Made by a program: the position numbers and the translations under genes
NCBI RefSeq assembly: GCF_009496155.1
Contig: NZ_WIJP01000013.1
Coordinates: forward strand, 1-64,000
Length of the DNA: 64,000 nt
DNA from: Streptococcus mitis
GTDB taxonomy: Bacteria; Bacillota; Bacilli; Lactobacillales; Streptococcaceae
Direction of reading: 5' to 3'
Shown: one piece after another, positions 39,201 to 48,367 of the stretch
How the letters are laid out: every line of letters begins with the position of its first letter
Numbering within the stretch: position 1 is the first letter of the stretch
The notes under the pieces: model-generated
Databases searched by the model: none
Told to the model about the DNA's origin: nothing
The model's input: only the letters and a program-made list of their open reading frames with translations

Positions 39201-39908
39201 TTATTTTAGTTCTTGCAACTTCTCCCAGACAATCTCGTAAACGTCTGTTAGTTCTCCCAATCCTCTACGGAAAACATCCTTGTCCATGTGGTTGCCATCT
39301 GCATCCCACAAACGGCAGTTATCTGGTGAAAATTCGTCTGCCAAGATAATCTTGCCATCCTTATCAAAACCGAACTCTAGCTTAAAGTCAATCAACTTAA
39401 GCCCAATCTCAGCAAACCAAGTTTTCAAAAGTTCATTGATACGACGCGTTTCTTCCTTCAAGTAGGCAATCTGCTGGTCATCCGCAATCTGTAGGAATTT
39501 TACATGCTCGTCATTGATAAATGGATCATCCAAATCATCATTTTTATAGTAAAACTCAACAATCGGAGTCTCCAAGGCGATTCCCTCATCCACACCAAAA
39601 CGTTTTGAAAAGGAACCAGCAGTATAGTTGCGGAGCACGACTTCCAAAGGAATAATCTCAACCTTTTTATTGAGTTGTTCCGTGTCTGAAAGTTTCTCCA
39701 CAAAGTGAGTCGCCACACCAGCCGCATTTAATTTCTCAAAAATAAAAGATGAAATCTGATTATTCAACACTCCCTTACCTGCAATCTGCTCCTTCTTGAC
39801 ACCATTGAAAGCAGTCGCCTGGTCCTTGTAAGTTGAAATAATAAGATTTTCATCCTCAGTTGTATAGATATTTTTAGCTTTTCCCGAATAGATTAATTGT
39901 TTTGACAT
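39201..39908 (-). CDS. purC: SAICAR synthetase
   Basis: 235 residues from the ATG at 39908; an upstream in-frame start overlaps the promoter -10 and is rejected. [20 protein letters not shown] at the N-terminus is the ATP loop; [14 protein letters not shown] (about 86-99), [20 protein letters not shown] and [12 protein letters not shown] complete the family profile. It adds aspartate to CAIR. It is the first gene of the purC-L-F-M-N-...-H operon. Confidence 0.96.
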   Translation of the reverse strand: MSKQLIYSGKAKNIYTTEDENLIISTYKDQATAFNGVKKEQIAGKGVLNNQISSFIFEKLNAAGVATHFVEKLSDTEQLNKKVEIIPLEVVLRNYTAGSFSKRFGVDEGIALETPIVEFYYKNDDLDDPFINDEHVKFLQIADDQQIAYLKEETRRINELLKTWFAEIGLKLIDFKLEFGFDKDGKIILADEFSPDNCRLWDADGNHMDKDVFRRGLGELTDVYEIVWEKLQELK

Positions 39909-39940
39909 TTTAAAGTTCGCCTTTCGTATTACTTGAGCAC

Positions 39941-39987
39941 ATTCTACCATAAAAAACCTAAAATTACAAGAATTTAAACGAATAAAT
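39941..39987 (-). promoter_or_regulatory. purC operon promoter with PurBox-like site
   Basis: Minus strand TAGAAT (39941-39946) with TGG just upstream (extended -10) and a poor -35. About 30 bases further up is a CGAAT-core sequence in the inverted orientation (AAACGAATAAAT on the plus strand, 39976-39987) resembling a PurBox. Confidence 0.5.
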
Positions 39988-40014
39988 AGTGGATATTTTT
40001 CAAAAATCGTAAAG

Positions 40015-40048
40015 AAAAAACTGCAAGAAAAATCTTTCTCACAGTTTT
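40015..40048 (-). terminator. Intrinsic terminator after comB
   Basis: Minus strand AAAACTGTGAGAAA, four-base loop, TTTCTTGCAGTTTT, then TT. The stem has a central mismatch. It lies ~30 bases past the comB stop, separating comAB from purC. Confidence 0.8.
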
Positions 40049-40077
40049 AAAATCATTTAACTCTAAAAACACGAACA

Positions 40078-41427
40078 TTACTCTTTGCTCAAAAATTGAT
40101 CCAAATAATAACGCAGGTAACTTTTCTTGCCCGTAATCATCTGCAGGCGGCCTTCCACCCCGTAACGAAGTCTTTCAGCCTGCTCAGAAGTTAGATTAGT
40201 CTCCGCCTCAATTTTAAAGAAATTCCCTTTCTCAGTCTTAGTAGCTGTCGCATCAATACTTGTAATAGTAGAATCTAGGAAAAGTTGATTCTTGGCATCA
40301 TGAGTCGTAGTATAGCGAACAGAATCACCGACCTTGATTCTTGCTACATCTTTTGAACTGAGATAGGCTGTAATTTTGGCTTTCCCTTCTTTTTCCAAGG
40401 ACGGATAGAGTTGGGCTAGTAGGGCACCTTCTGCTACCATGGTAGAAGTGCTGGTCTCAGGATTAAGATGAAGTACCCCATCCTCACTCGCCGTAATTTT
40501 CCCCTTGTCTAAAAGATTTCCCTGAACCTTCTTACCTGACTCCACCTCCAAGATTTTCTGGTCTAGAAGGGTCAATTCCTGACCAACCTTTGCCAAGTGT
40601 TGTAATTTAAGAGATTCCAATTGACTGCTTAAGCCTGACGCATAGGCTTGCTGGGTACCTGAACCTGCATACTGAACACGGTAAGTAGCAAGACTGGATT
40701 CTAACTGAGAAAGCTGTGCTTCAACCTGCGCAACTGCTTGTGCCTTAGCTTGCGGATTTTCCTCCCCCTGAGACTTATAGAACTGGTAGAGAGAATAGGC
40801 TAGATTCTGACTGGCCAAGGAAGTACCTGTTTCAATAGCTGACTTAGCTGTCTGGTAATCGCGAATTTTAGCCTCTGTTTGGCTGATGAGGTTGCCGATT
40901 TCGGCTTGGGTTTGGCTAGCTGCTGCATTCTGGGACGCGATGGTCTCATTTTGTTGCGATGTACTAGCCCTAAGACTGCCCGCTTGGCTGAGGTAGTCAC
41001 GAAAGGTGGCTTGATAGCCAAACTTATCCTCCTCTGGAAAGTGATTCTCCCCTTCTTGCAGACTCTTTTGCAAATACTCCAATTGCTTTTTTTGATCCTT
41101 GAGCATATCCAACTGACTAGCATAGGCCTCCGCTTGGACACCCTCTGCCCCTTCTTGATATTGAATCAACAGTTCTCCCTTTTTAACCAGCTTATTTTCT
41201 TCCAAATGATTGACAAGAATGCGATTGTTGCTAGTTGACTGGATATTTGCAAGGATACGACTAGGTTCGACAGTCGCTCTAGTGGATAAACTCATCTCTT
41301 TCTCTGCAACAGTTGCAAAGCCAAGTAAAAACACGAGCAGAAGCGACATGGGGACAATCACTCGACTGGAAAAATTATGGTAACGACGATTATAAAACTC
41401 CGCACTTTCTAAAAATTCTGGTTTCAT
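40078..41427 (-). CDS. comB: Competence peptide export accessory protein ComB
   Basis: 449 residues. One N-terminal membrane span ([17 protein letters not shown], about 24-40) is followed by a membrane-fusion-protein body with long coiled coils (about 95-290) and a HlyD-like beta domain near the C-terminus. It works with ComA to export and mature competence-stimulating peptide and other double-glycine peptides. The start lies 12 bases after the comA stop, with AGGAGAGGA before the ATG. Confidence 0.95.
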   Translation of the reverse strand: MKPEFLESAEFYNRRYHNFSSRVIVPMSLLLVFLLGFATVAEKEMSLSTRATVEPSRILANIQSTSNNRILVNHLEENKLVKKGELLIQYQEGAEGVQAEAYASQLDMLKDQKKQLEYLQKSLQEGENHFPEEDKFGYQATFRDYLSQAGSLRASTSQQNETIASQNAAASQTQAEIGNLISQTEAKIRDYQTAKSAIETGTSLASQNLAYSLYQFYKSQGEENPQAKAQAVAQVEAQLSQLESSLATYRVQYAGSGTQQAYASGLSSQLESLKLQHLAKVGQELTLLDQKILEVESGKKVQGNLLDKGKITASEDGVLHLNPETSTSTMVAEGALLAQLYPSLEKEGKAKITAYLSSKDVARIKVGDSVRYTTTHDAKNQLFLDSTITSIDATATKTEKGNFFKIEAETNLTSEQAERLRYGVEGRLQMITGKKSYLRYYLDQFLSKE

Positions 41428-41439
41428 CCTCTCCTCTTT

Positions 41440-43593
41440 CTAGCTATTGACCAAATGGGCGTAAAAGCCACCCTGTGCAAGCAAATCAGCATGATTTCCT
41501 TCTTCAACAATCTTGCCCTGATCCAAGACAACCACCTTCTCTGTCCGCTCAGCAATGGTCAAGCGGTGAGCAATGAAAATCAAGGTCTTGTCTAAAGCCA
41601 TGAGATTATCCACAATCCGCTTCTCTGTCAAAATATCCAAACTGCTGGTCGCCTCATCCAAAATCAAGACAGGCGCATCTGTCAAGAGAGCACGCGCCAG
41701 AGCAATTCTCTGACGTTGACCACCTGAAATTCCTGCCCCATCCGAAGTCAATTCTGTCTGGTAATTCAGTGGCATGCGCTCGATATCCTCCCGAATCTCT
41801 GCCAATTCGACCGCCCGTAAGATATCCTCTTGAGTCGTCCCCTCCTTGGCTCCAAGGAGAAGATTCTCCAAAATCGTTCCATTAAAGACATAGGGCTGTT
41901 GAGGCAGATAGTTGATATACTGGCGCAGGGCCTTTTTATCAATCTGATTGAGATTGACACCACCCAGACTAATCTCTCCCTGACTTGGGTCGTAAAAATT
42001 AACCATCATCTTAGCCAAAGTCGTCTTACCTGACCCTGAAATTCCCACAAAAGCCACCTTAGAGCCTTGAGGAATGATCAAATTGATATCTGACAAGACA
42101 TCTCGACCATAGCCATACTTGTAGGAAACCTGCTTGAAGTTCATCTCTCCCTTCATCAAGCTCAAATCCTCAACTGTTTTCTTCTCCTCAAACTCAGAAG
42201 CTACCAGATAAACCTCATTCAGACGGTTATTGGCAACCTGCGCTGTCTGAAGCTTTGTTTGCAGATTAATGATATTTTCCAAAGGATTGGTAAAGTAAAC
42301 AAGCAAGGTATTATAGGTAATCAACTGCCCCAAACTCATCTTGCCATCCATGACCAGAACAGCCCCCATCCAGAGAATTCCGACATTGAGCAAGAGATGG
42401 GCAACTTTTTTCAGAGCCTTTTGCTGACTCTCTGCCCGACTATAGGTAAAGGATTTTTTCAGATAATCCACAAATTCCTTGTCAATCTTTTGGTAACGCT
42501 GACTTTCACTGGTCAAAGACTTGATAGTCTCAATACCATTGATGTCCTCAATGATAGAAGAAGACAGAACCGCATTGGCTTCCATAGTGTCCCGATTCAT
42601 CTTTTCAAACGGCTTCATAAAAGCAAAGATAATCACTGTATAGATCGGAAGCGCCAGTAAAGTCATAAAAAAGAGATTGGTATTTTGTGAAAATAAAACA
42701 AGGGAAATAATGACAACCGTTGACACATCTAGAAAAATCGAAAGAATGGTCGAAGCCAGCGCATCGATGATACTGTTAGCATCTATAAAACGAGACACGA
42801 TTTCCCCTGTTCTGCGTGTCGCAAAGAAGGACATGGGCAAGTGAAAAACATGCTTGATATAGGACAAAATCACATCAATCGACAAGCGTTGCCCCAAAAC
42901 AAGTAAGAGATACTCCTGAGCGTAAGACAAGACCTGCTGGAGAATATAAACGATAACCAGCCCAATAGAAATAATCCCCAACGTCGAACGCATCTGATCT
43001 GGCACATAGGTATCAATGATAGACTGCAGATAATAAGAACCCGCAATGTTAATCAAGGTTACCAAGAGTGTTGCCAAAACGATATTAACAATCAAGCCAC
43101 GCTGCTTCACTAATATAGGGATAAAAGAGAGCAAACCATTCTTTTGATCCTTATGAGGCTTGTAGTCTGGACTAGGTGCCATAAAAAGAGTCACTCCTGT
43201 CCATTCTTCCGCAAAGCGCTCACGTGGTAGTTTGGTCAATTTCACCCCAGGATCTGGATCGGCAATATGAATGCTGTCCTTGTCCTGCCCAGTCACCACA
43301 TAGTAGTGGAGCAATTTCCCTTCCTTAAGCACATGGGCAACAAAAGGAAAAGTCAAATCTGGCAAGTCAAAGAGCGTCATGTCTGCTTTGATTGCTCGCG
43401 TCTCAAAACCAATCTCCTCTGCCACCTTGACCAAGCCCAAAGCCGTCGTACCATCCATGGTTGTCTTAGCCAATTCTCGCAAGTGAGCCAAAGAATAATA
43501 ACTACCATAGTAGCCAAAAACCATGGCTAATGAAGCTACACCGCAGTCCATCTGATCCACCTGCGGACGATAGTGACGTTTCCCAAATTTCAT
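41440..43593 (-). CDS. comA: Competence peptide ABC transporter/peptidase ComA
   Basis: 717 residues from the ATG at 43593 (AGGAG at proper spacing; an ATG six bases earlier overlaps the RBS). The C39 peptidase domain (about 1-150) has Cys17 in QMDCGVASLAMVFGYYG, His96 in LHYYVVTG and Asp112 in ADPDPG. A six-helix ABC transporter region (about 160-450) follows. The ATPase has GISGSGKTTLAK, ISGGQRQRIALARALL and VLILDEATSSLD. ComA cleaves double-glycine leaders and exports the peptide. In this window, substrates could include the peptides at 49579-50145. Confidence 0.97.
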   Translation of the reverse strand: MKFGKRHYRPQVDQMDCGVASLAMVFGYYGSYYSLAHLRELAKTTMDGTTALGLVKVAEEIGFETRAIKADMTLFDLPDLTFPFVAHVLKEGKLLHYYVVTGQDKDSIHIADPDPGVKLTKLPRERFAEEWTGVTLFMAPSPDYKPHKDQKNGLLSFIPILVKQRGLIVNIVLATLLVTLINIAGSYYLQSIIDTYVPDQMRSTLGIISIGLVIVYILQQVLSYAQEYLLLVLGQRLSIDVILSYIKHVFHLPMSFFATRRTGEIVSRFIDANSIIDALASTILSIFLDVSTVVIISLVLFSQNTNLFFMTLLALPIYTVIIFAFMKPFEKMNRDTMEANAVLSSSIIEDINGIETIKSLTSESQRYQKIDKEFVDYLKKSFTYSRAESQQKALKKVAHLLLNVGILWMGAVLVMDGKMSLGQLITYNTLLVYFTNPLENIINLQTKLQTAQVANNRLNEVYLVASEFEEKKTVEDLSLMKGEMNFKQVSYKYGYGRDVLSDINLIIPQGSKVAFVGISGSGKTTLAKMMVNFYDPSQGEISLGGVNLNQIDKKALRQYINYLPQQPYVFNGTILENLLLGAKEGTTQEDILRAVELAEIREDIERMPLNYQTELTSDGAGISGGQRQRIALARALLTDAPVLILDEATSSLDILTEKRIVDNLMALDKTLIFIAHRLTIAERTEKVVVLDQGKIVEEGNHADLLAQGGFYAHLVNS

Positions 43594-43611
43594 ATTCATC
43601 TCCTTTTCCTA

Positions 43612-43762
43612 ATACTCAATGAAAATCAAAGAGCAAACTAGGAAACTAGCCGCAGGCTGCTCAAAACACTGTTTTGAGGTTGTAGATAGGACTGACGAAG
43701 TCAGTCACATATATACGGCAAGGCGACGTTGACGTGGTTTGAATTTGATTTTCGAAGAGTAT
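43612..43762. repeat. BOX element (boxA, one boxB-like module, boxC) in the comAB leader
   Basis: The boxC end is next to comA, there is one module (GAGGTTGTAGATAGGACTGA), and the boxA end is distal. It sits between the comAB -10 and the comA start, so it is transcribed as most of the 5' leader. Confidence 0.92.
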
Positions 43763-43782
43763 AAACTCATCTGATAATACCT

Positions 43783-43850
43783 ATCTTACCCCAATTCCCA
43801 AACAAAAACTGGACTTCCTTCCCAAATGCACCTATCTACCTCCCAAATGC
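43783..43850 (-). promoter_or_regulatory. comAB early-competence promoter with ComE-type direct repeat
   Basis: On the minus strand GCATTTGGG occurs twice (43842-43850 and 43821-43829) separated by exactly 12 bases. This is the layout of the 9-bp direct repeats bound by phosphorylated ComE. A TAAGAT -10 (43783-43788) follows ~32 bases downstream. ComE activation of comAB is established in pneumococcus; the site call here is from its geometry. Confidence 0.82.
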
Positions 43851-43862
43851 ACTTTTAAGATA

Positions 43863-43891
43863 AAAAAATAGGCAGAACAAATGTCCTGCCT
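43863..43891 (-). terminator. Intrinsic terminator downstream of the circular-bacteriocin cluster
   Basis: Minus strand AGGCAGGACA, TT, TGTTCTGCCT, then TATTTTTTT: a 10-bp stem with one G-U pair. A near copy occurs at 48675-48704. It insulates the comAB promoter. Confidence 0.88.
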
Positions 43892-43972
43892 AGAAAATAT
43901 AAGAATTCCAAGTTAATAAAACCGAAATGATTTCGTGTCATTATTAAGTAAAGAAAAGAAATTTTAGTATTT

Positions 43973-44464
43973 CTAAAAACTATTTATAATAGACACTATA
44001 GCATTAAATAAAAATGGTACAGAAAATACTACTGTCAATCTTAAATTTTTAAATCTCGCATAATTTGTTATCCCAATTAGTAATACTGTCAATATGCTGA
44101 AATAAGCAAACTTTATATCCGATGGATTAAATAAGTAACAAAGTAAAATGCTAAAACTTAAGGTTATATTTTTAGATAAAAGAACATCTCCAAAGTTCCT
44201 CTTATCCTTATCAAAAAATAATGTAATCAGAAAGAGAGAAAATCCATATTCAATAAGAGTTGCTATAAATGTGAAAACAACAGAAATCACTGTCAATATT
44301 ATTTCTATTTTAATTGTAAAAAGATTAGATAGTTCAGATAATTTATCAATTTGTTCATTTAAAATTCCCGACTTCATCAGTAAATCAATAAACAGATATA
44401 AAAGAAAAAGATAAATAATCAGATTCATTAACTTGTATAAACTATTATTTGTTTGAAATTTCAT
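43973..44464 (-). CDS. Circular-bacteriocin cluster membrane protein (last gene)
   Basis: 163 residues with about four to five membrane helices (LIIYLFLLYLFIDLLM, ILTVISVVFTFIATLIEYGF, ISLSFSILLCYLF-type spans). There is no enzymatic motif. It overlaps the ATPase gene by 20 bases and so is co-translated with it. In circular-bacteriocin operons such as uberolysin, the small membrane proteins near the 3' end act in export or immunity; this one could do either. Confidence 0.7.
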   Translation of the reverse strand: MKFQTNNSLYKLMNLIIYLFLLYLFIDLLMKSGILNEQIDKLSELSNLFTIKIEIILTVISVVFTFIATLIEYGFSLFLITLFFDKDKRNFGDVLLSKNITLSFSILLCYLFNPSDIKFAYFSILTVLLIGITNYARFKNLRLTVVFSVPFLFNAIVSIINSF

Positions 44465-45041
44465 AAACCCGTCCTTCCTCTATTAAAATCCTTTGAGATT
44501 TGCTAATCAATTCTTGATGCAATAAATTATGAGATACATATATAATAGTAGAGCTTTCTTTCATGGAAATTAAGCGATTAGCAATCATATCAATACTTCT
44601 TGCATCCACTGTTGATAAGGTCTCATCAATAAAAATATAATCCCAATTTTTAGCAAAAATTAAGGATAAGCCTAATTTGAATTTTGTTCCAGTAGAGGCT
44701 GTCATATAGTTATCTCCGATTTTGTTATCAAAAAAAGTATTAATTTGTTCTTTATCCTCAAATGATAGATGAATTTGAAAAGAATCACACAATAACTGCA
44801 AATTTTCTTCTATAGTGAATGGAATACCCCCAAGCTGATTGGTATCAAGGTATAGTACATCTTTGGAGACACAATTCTTTAAACCACTATCAAAAGTCTC
44901 TAGCCCAGCTAAAAGTTGTAGAAGGGTGCTCTTTCCTGAACCATTCTCTCCTTCAACTCTGTAAATTCCCTTATCAATCTCGAGTGATATATTTTTCAGT
45001 ATACATTTATCATAACTTTTGGATTCATTTTCAATTTTCAT
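44445..45041 (-). CDS. ABC transporter ATP-binding protein of the circular-bacteriocin cluster
   Basis: 198 residues, a compact ABC ATPase. Walker A GENGSGKSTLLQLLAGLE (about 33-50), a degenerate signature ASTGTKFKLGLSL (about 115-127) where LSGGQ is expected, and Walker B WDYIFIDETLSTVD (about 133-146) with SHNLLHQ as the H-loop. It powers export of, or self-protection against, the bacteriocin together with the neighbouring membrane proteins. Four-base overlap with the upstream gene. Confidence 0.87.
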   Translation of the reverse strand: MKIENESKSYDKCILKNISLEIDKGIYRVEGENGSGKSTLLQLLAGLETFDSGLKNCVSKDVLYLDTNQLGGIPFTIEENLQLLCDSFQIHLSFEDKEQINTFFDNKIGDNYMTASTGTKFKLGLSLIFAKNWDYIFIDETLSTVDARSIDMIANRLISMKESSTIIYVSHNLLHQELISKSQRILIEEGRVYEISNK

Positions 45042-45520
45042 AATTTAATTCCCTCTATCAACGCTGCTAAAATTAATAAAAGATAAGAAATGATATACCA
45101 TTTTAAATTACTTTTTATATAAATAAGTATATTTTTAATTCCCCTATCCTTCAATAATCGGTATAAAAGATACTGACTCATACCTTGATACCAAATAAAA
45201 TTCGGTATTTCAATAAGACCATGAGGTAATATTCCTTTTATTGTAGCTACTATTCCAATCATCTGACCAGATATACCCAATTGTATTCCTAAAGATAGCA
45301 AATCAAAAAGTTGCAATAAGGGCGAAATCGGAAAACAGAATAGATATAGCAAAAAATTTGTAGAATTTGCCTGTAAAACTGTCAATGTAAATTGTAATTC
45401 CAGTTTCGGAGGTATAGTAGCAAAAGTCTCACTTTTTAATATAAAGCTTAAAAGTAAACCTAGTGAAAAACAGACTATACAAAATAACACATAGTAAATC
45501 AGAAAACCACTTTTTCTCAT
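45038..45520 (-). CDS. SpoIIM/DUF95-like membrane protein of the circular-bacteriocin cluster
   Basis: 160 residues, about four membrane helices. The SpoIIM/DUF95-type pattern is suggested by FLLYLFCFPISPLLQLFDLLSLGIQLGISG and ILPHGLIEIPNFIWYQG (about 110-126). These proteins are a constant part of circular-bacteriocin operons and are needed for maturation or export. It overlaps both neighbours by four bases. Confidence 0.8.
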   Translation of the reverse strand: MRKSGFLIYYVLFCIVCFSLGLLLSFILKSETFATIPPKLELQFTLTVLQANSTNFLLYLFCFPISPLLQLFDLLSLGIQLGISGQMIGIVATIKGILPHGLIEIPNFIWYQGMSQYLLYRLLKDRGIKNILIYIKSNLKWYIISYLLLILAALIEGIKL

Positions 45521-46653
45521 CTAATGCTCCCTACTAAAGTTAAAAATATTATCAGAAAACAATATAAAACCAGAAAACTCCATCTCAATAAACTAACTGT
45601 ACCTTTAATTAAAAATAGAGCTTTCTTATAATAGACATAGGCTATAAAATAATTGAATGGAATCAATAACAAATTCAACAAAATACTTTTTATATCATTA
45701 CTATAACTTGTCACCGGAATCAAACATAACAACAATGAAAATTGTAAGAAAGAGATTAAATGCGTCAACATCATTAGTTGTGCATTCTTAAAAAAGAAAT
45801 TTATTTTAGAATGATTGAGAGCAGATAATTGAAGTAAAGCGAGATCTACCCCAATTGAGGATTTATGATTCCCTATTATTGCCTCCATTAATGTGATATA
45901 TATTGAGGTATAAAGAAATAATATTGATATTTTTGTGCCATCAATTGATAACATCGTCATCATATACCAAAATAGATAGGAAAGGAGAATACTAATCAAA
46001 ATAAAAGAAAAAGTTAACCCTTTATTTAACCAACAAAAACGAAGCAATATAAATAGACTGCTACGAAATCTTTTTTGACTCATTCGACTGCTTTTAAAAT
46101 AGAAATTACTCGCATGATTATCTAATATCCCCATGACTAAAATAAAATAATTGAGTAGTATGGCATAAATTACAACTTGTCCTTGTTCTATAGACAATAG
46201 TCCTATAGATAAAAATAAGAACAATTTACTTATAATTGAAAACAAACTAGGTAGAATTAAAGAAATAATTTGAATAACTATCAAACAAAGAGTAATGGAT
46301 AAATAAAAATATCCAATAATGTCTAGAAAATACAAAACAAATAAATAAATGAATGATTGTAAAATTTGGAAAGAATAATATTTCTTGACAATGGCAAGAA
46401 GATAGAGAAAAATATAGTTTTTCCTTATATAGAAAGTATTTATTTTTTTACTTTGAATAGGCAGTTTCATATTATAACGATTCAAAGTAGCGTAATCTAC
46501 TACCAAAAAAAGTAAAAATAATTTCCCTTGAAAAGGAAGATAGCTTTTAAAATAGATTGACAAACTTATGATAACAAAAAACAAAAGGGTTATCCCAATA
46601 AAATTAAGATAACCTAAAATACTTTCACATTCTTTTTTAGAAAGTATTTTCAT
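45517..46653 (-). CDS. Large multi-spanning membrane protein of the circular-bacteriocin cluster
   Basis: 378 residues with about ten hydrophobic spans, basic loops and no catalytic motif. It starts six bases after the bacteriocin precursor stop and overlaps the SpoIIM-like gene by four bases. The corresponding gene in uberolysin- and circularin-type operons is required for production and probably cyclisation or secretion; that role is by analogy. Confidence 0.78.
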   Translation of the reverse strand: MKILSKKECESILGYLNFIGITLLFFVIISLSIYFKSYLPFQGKLFLLFLVVDYATLNRYNMKLPIQSKKINTFYIRKNYIFLYLLAIVKKYYSFQILQSFIYLFVLYFLDIIGYFYLSITLCLIVIQIISLILPSLFSIISKLFLFLSIGLLSIEQGQVVIYAILLNYFILVMGILDNHASNFYFKSSRMSQKRFRSSLFILLRFCWLNKGLTFSFILISILLSYLFWYMMTMLSIDGTKISILFLYTSIYITLMEAIIGNHKSSIGVDLALLQLSALNHSKINFFFKNAQLMMLTHLISFLQFSLLLCLIPVTSYSNDIKSILLNLLLIPFNYFIAYVYYKKALFLIKGTVSLLRWSFLVLYCFLIIFLTLVGSIR

Positions 46654-46659
46654 CTAGTT

Positions 46660-46956
46660 CTACCATAGAGCTGCTTTAGCAGCACTTTTCTTTTTCAACA
46701 TATAAAGAACTGTTGCTGCAATACCCGAACCAATAGAACCTACTCCTGTGATTGCACCTACAATTGAAATTACTGCTGTAACTGTACTATAAGCACTAAT
46801 CAAATTGACTACAGTAGCAGCAGATCCTGTCGAAATTCCTAATGTCCCAGCCAACATAGGAAAAGAAACAACACCTAAGCTTAACCAACTAATGACTGCT
46901 AACATTGCTGAAACAATGAGAAATTTATTATGAAATTCCATTCTTTTAGATTTCAT
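46660..46956 (-). CDS. pcyA: Circular bacteriocin precursor, pneumocyclicin type
   Basis: 98 residues. A leader of about 34 residues precedes a 64-residue core starting LAGTLGISTGSAATVVNLIS and ending KKKSAAKAALW. A Leu1-to-Trp64 head-to-tail link is predicted by analogy with uberolysin, whose core also begins LAG and ends in Trp. The core is strongly hydrophobic and helical with a cationic KKK patch near the end, as in AS-48-like peptides that permeabilise membranes. AAAGGAG lies nine bases before the ATG. Its gene order (precursor, large membrane protein, SpoIIM-like, ATPase, membrane protein) is that of known circular-bacteriocin operons. I recall pneumocyclicin being described in some pneumococci. 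Confidence 0.87.
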   Translation of the reverse strand: MKSKRMEFHNKFLIVSAMLAVISWLSLGVVSFPMLAGTLGISTGSAATVVNLISAYSTVTAVISIVGAITGVGSIGSGIAATVLYMLKKKSAAKAALW

Positions 46957-47317
46957 TTTAGTGTACTCCTTTTGTATATTATTTATGTTTTATTGAGAGT
47001 TAATTCGCACATGTTGTATTCCTAACTCTCTTCAAATGTTCGTCTATATTTTATACTACTTTTATTAACATATCTATAATAAATAAACTACTACATTTTC
47101 CTAGATTATCAAATTACTTTTATACGATTACTACCTCCTTTTTAGTTTACACTTCCTACATCATAAATAAACATACTCAATCCTCACAATCTTCAAATCA
47201 CTCTTTTTTATATCATTGAAAATTAAGTTTCATCCTCTATACTAATGTAGGAAACCTATTAAAACATTCCTTTAATCCAATATAAGAATACTTTATTCCA
47301 TTAACCTCTACCTGATA
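46957..47317 (-). other. A/T-rich promoter region upstream of pcyA
   Basis: 360 bases with no gene I can support. On the minus strand TATAAAAT-like hexamers near 47050-47056 could be a -10 for pcyA. An unusually good AAGGAGG at 47134-47140 is followed by no start codon within reach. Any binding site for the PlcR-like regulator must lie here or in the next 80 bases; I could not fix one by eye. Confidence 0.4.
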
Positions 47318-47371
47318 TTATAGATAGAACCAGACTCCTATACTTAAAAGGACAAATAACGTTCCAACCAT
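47318..47371 (-). CDS. 17-residue hydrophobic peptide, putative pheromone of the PlcR-like regulator
   Basis: The minus strand encodes MVGTLFVLLSIGVWFYL and a TAA stop. AAAGGAGG lies seven bases before the ATG, one of the best ribosome-binding sites in the region. It lies 82 bases downstream of the regulator stop and upstream of pcyA. RRNPP regulators (PlcR, Rgg, ComR, TprA) are commonly encoded beside a short secreted or hydrophobic peptide whose C-terminus is the signal. Here VWFYL could be that part. The peptide lacks a classical signal peptide cleavage site and resembles streptococcal SHP peptides in size and hydrophobicity. The role is inference. Confidence 0.62.
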   Translation of the reverse strand: MVGTLFVLLSIGVWFYL

Positions 47372-47453
47372 AATAAACCTCCTTTCTTTTTGGAATCGCT
47401 TTCTTTATGGGTTTAGTATAACAAAAACATGAAAAAACAACATGACTTAGAAG

Positions 47454-48347
47454 TCAGGTTGTTGGGAAATCTATTTGTTTTTCTGCTAAGATTCTCTGAA
47501 CTAATACCTGATCGTCTAGCAATTCTGCTAGAGAAATCGCTTTTTCATAGAAACTTTCTGCCTCTAAAATATTCTTTTCTACAAATAAAGCATATTTTGC
47601 CTTTAGCAAAAATAGATGAGGTCGGTAAAAAACATGTCTTGTTTTAGCAATAATTTTCTCAAATGTTTGAATATATATCAGACTATCTTCTGTCTGAATT
47701 TGGATAAATAGGCTCAGAAGAACTTTTTCCATCTGAGCTAGGCTAGCCTTATCTTCATATTCTGAACATAGCAATACTTTTTGAGCTAACTCCTCAAAAT
47801 GTTCTTTATCTTCTAATCCCATAGCACAACAAAAGAAATACAATTCAATAATCAACAAATCATTTACAGAAAAATATTTCTTTTTTAATAGCTGCTGGAA
47901 ATATTCTTCCACCAATCCTAAACCGTAGGTCGCATCTGAACTACCATAAATATCAAAACGAGCTTGTGTCACATCTACAATTAACTGCTCTTCCTCAGGC
48001 AAATTCTCATAATAGTTTTCATATATTTCCTCAAGTATAGCTTCTTTTCGTTCGATTCTTCCTTTATCAGCGTAGGTTTGAGAATGAATCAGCTCATCTT
48101 TTAGTTTTAGGAATGCTTTTGGAATCTCTATAGCCTTAACATCTACAATATTCTGTAATGATACTCCAAGTTTATCCGCAATCAATAATAATTTAGGAAG
48201 TGTTGCTAAAGCTTGCCCATTTTCAATACGTGCTAGCTGACGAATCGTCAACTCTGATTCATCTCCACAAATATCTATCTGAGTTTTTCCACGAGATCGC
48301 CTAATAGTTTTGATTTTATAACCAATTTCACGTTTCAACTCATCCAT
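47454..48347 (-). CDS. PlcR/Rgg-like (RRNPP) transcriptional regulator of the circular-bacteriocin cluster
   Basis: 297 residues. The N-terminal XRE helix-turn-helix (about 5-62) reads IGYKIKTIRRSRGKTQIDIC, SELTIRQLARIENGQ and LLLIADKLGVSL. The remainder is all-helical with TPR-like repeats (about 75-290), the peptide-binding part in PlcR, TprA and relatives. It lies immediately upstream of the 17-residue peptide gene and the pcyA operon on the same strand. AAGGAG precedes the ATG. It probably senses a peptide and switches bacteriocin production; direction of control is unknown. Confidence 0.85.
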   Translation of the reverse strand: MDELKREIGYKIKTIRRSRGKTQIDICGDESELTIRQLARIENGQALATLPKLLLIADKLGVSLQNIVDVKAIEIPKAFLKLKDELIHSQTYADKGRIERKEAILEEIYENYYENLPEEEQLIVDVTQARFDIYGSSDATYGLGLVEEYFQQLLKKKYFSVNDLLIIELYFFCCAMGLEDKEHFEELAQKVLLCSEYEDKASLAQMEKVLLSLFIQIQTEDSLIYIQTFEKIIAKTRHVFYRPHLFLLKAKYALFVEKNILEAESFYEKAISLAELLDDQVLVQRILAEKQIDFPTT

Positions 48348-48367
48348 AGTAATACTCCTTCAGTTGA

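Noticed and set aside
47134..47140. Strong AAGGAGG suggesting another small ORF upstream of pcyA
   Set aside because: No start codon follows at usable distance; the only nearby triplets give stops within two codons.
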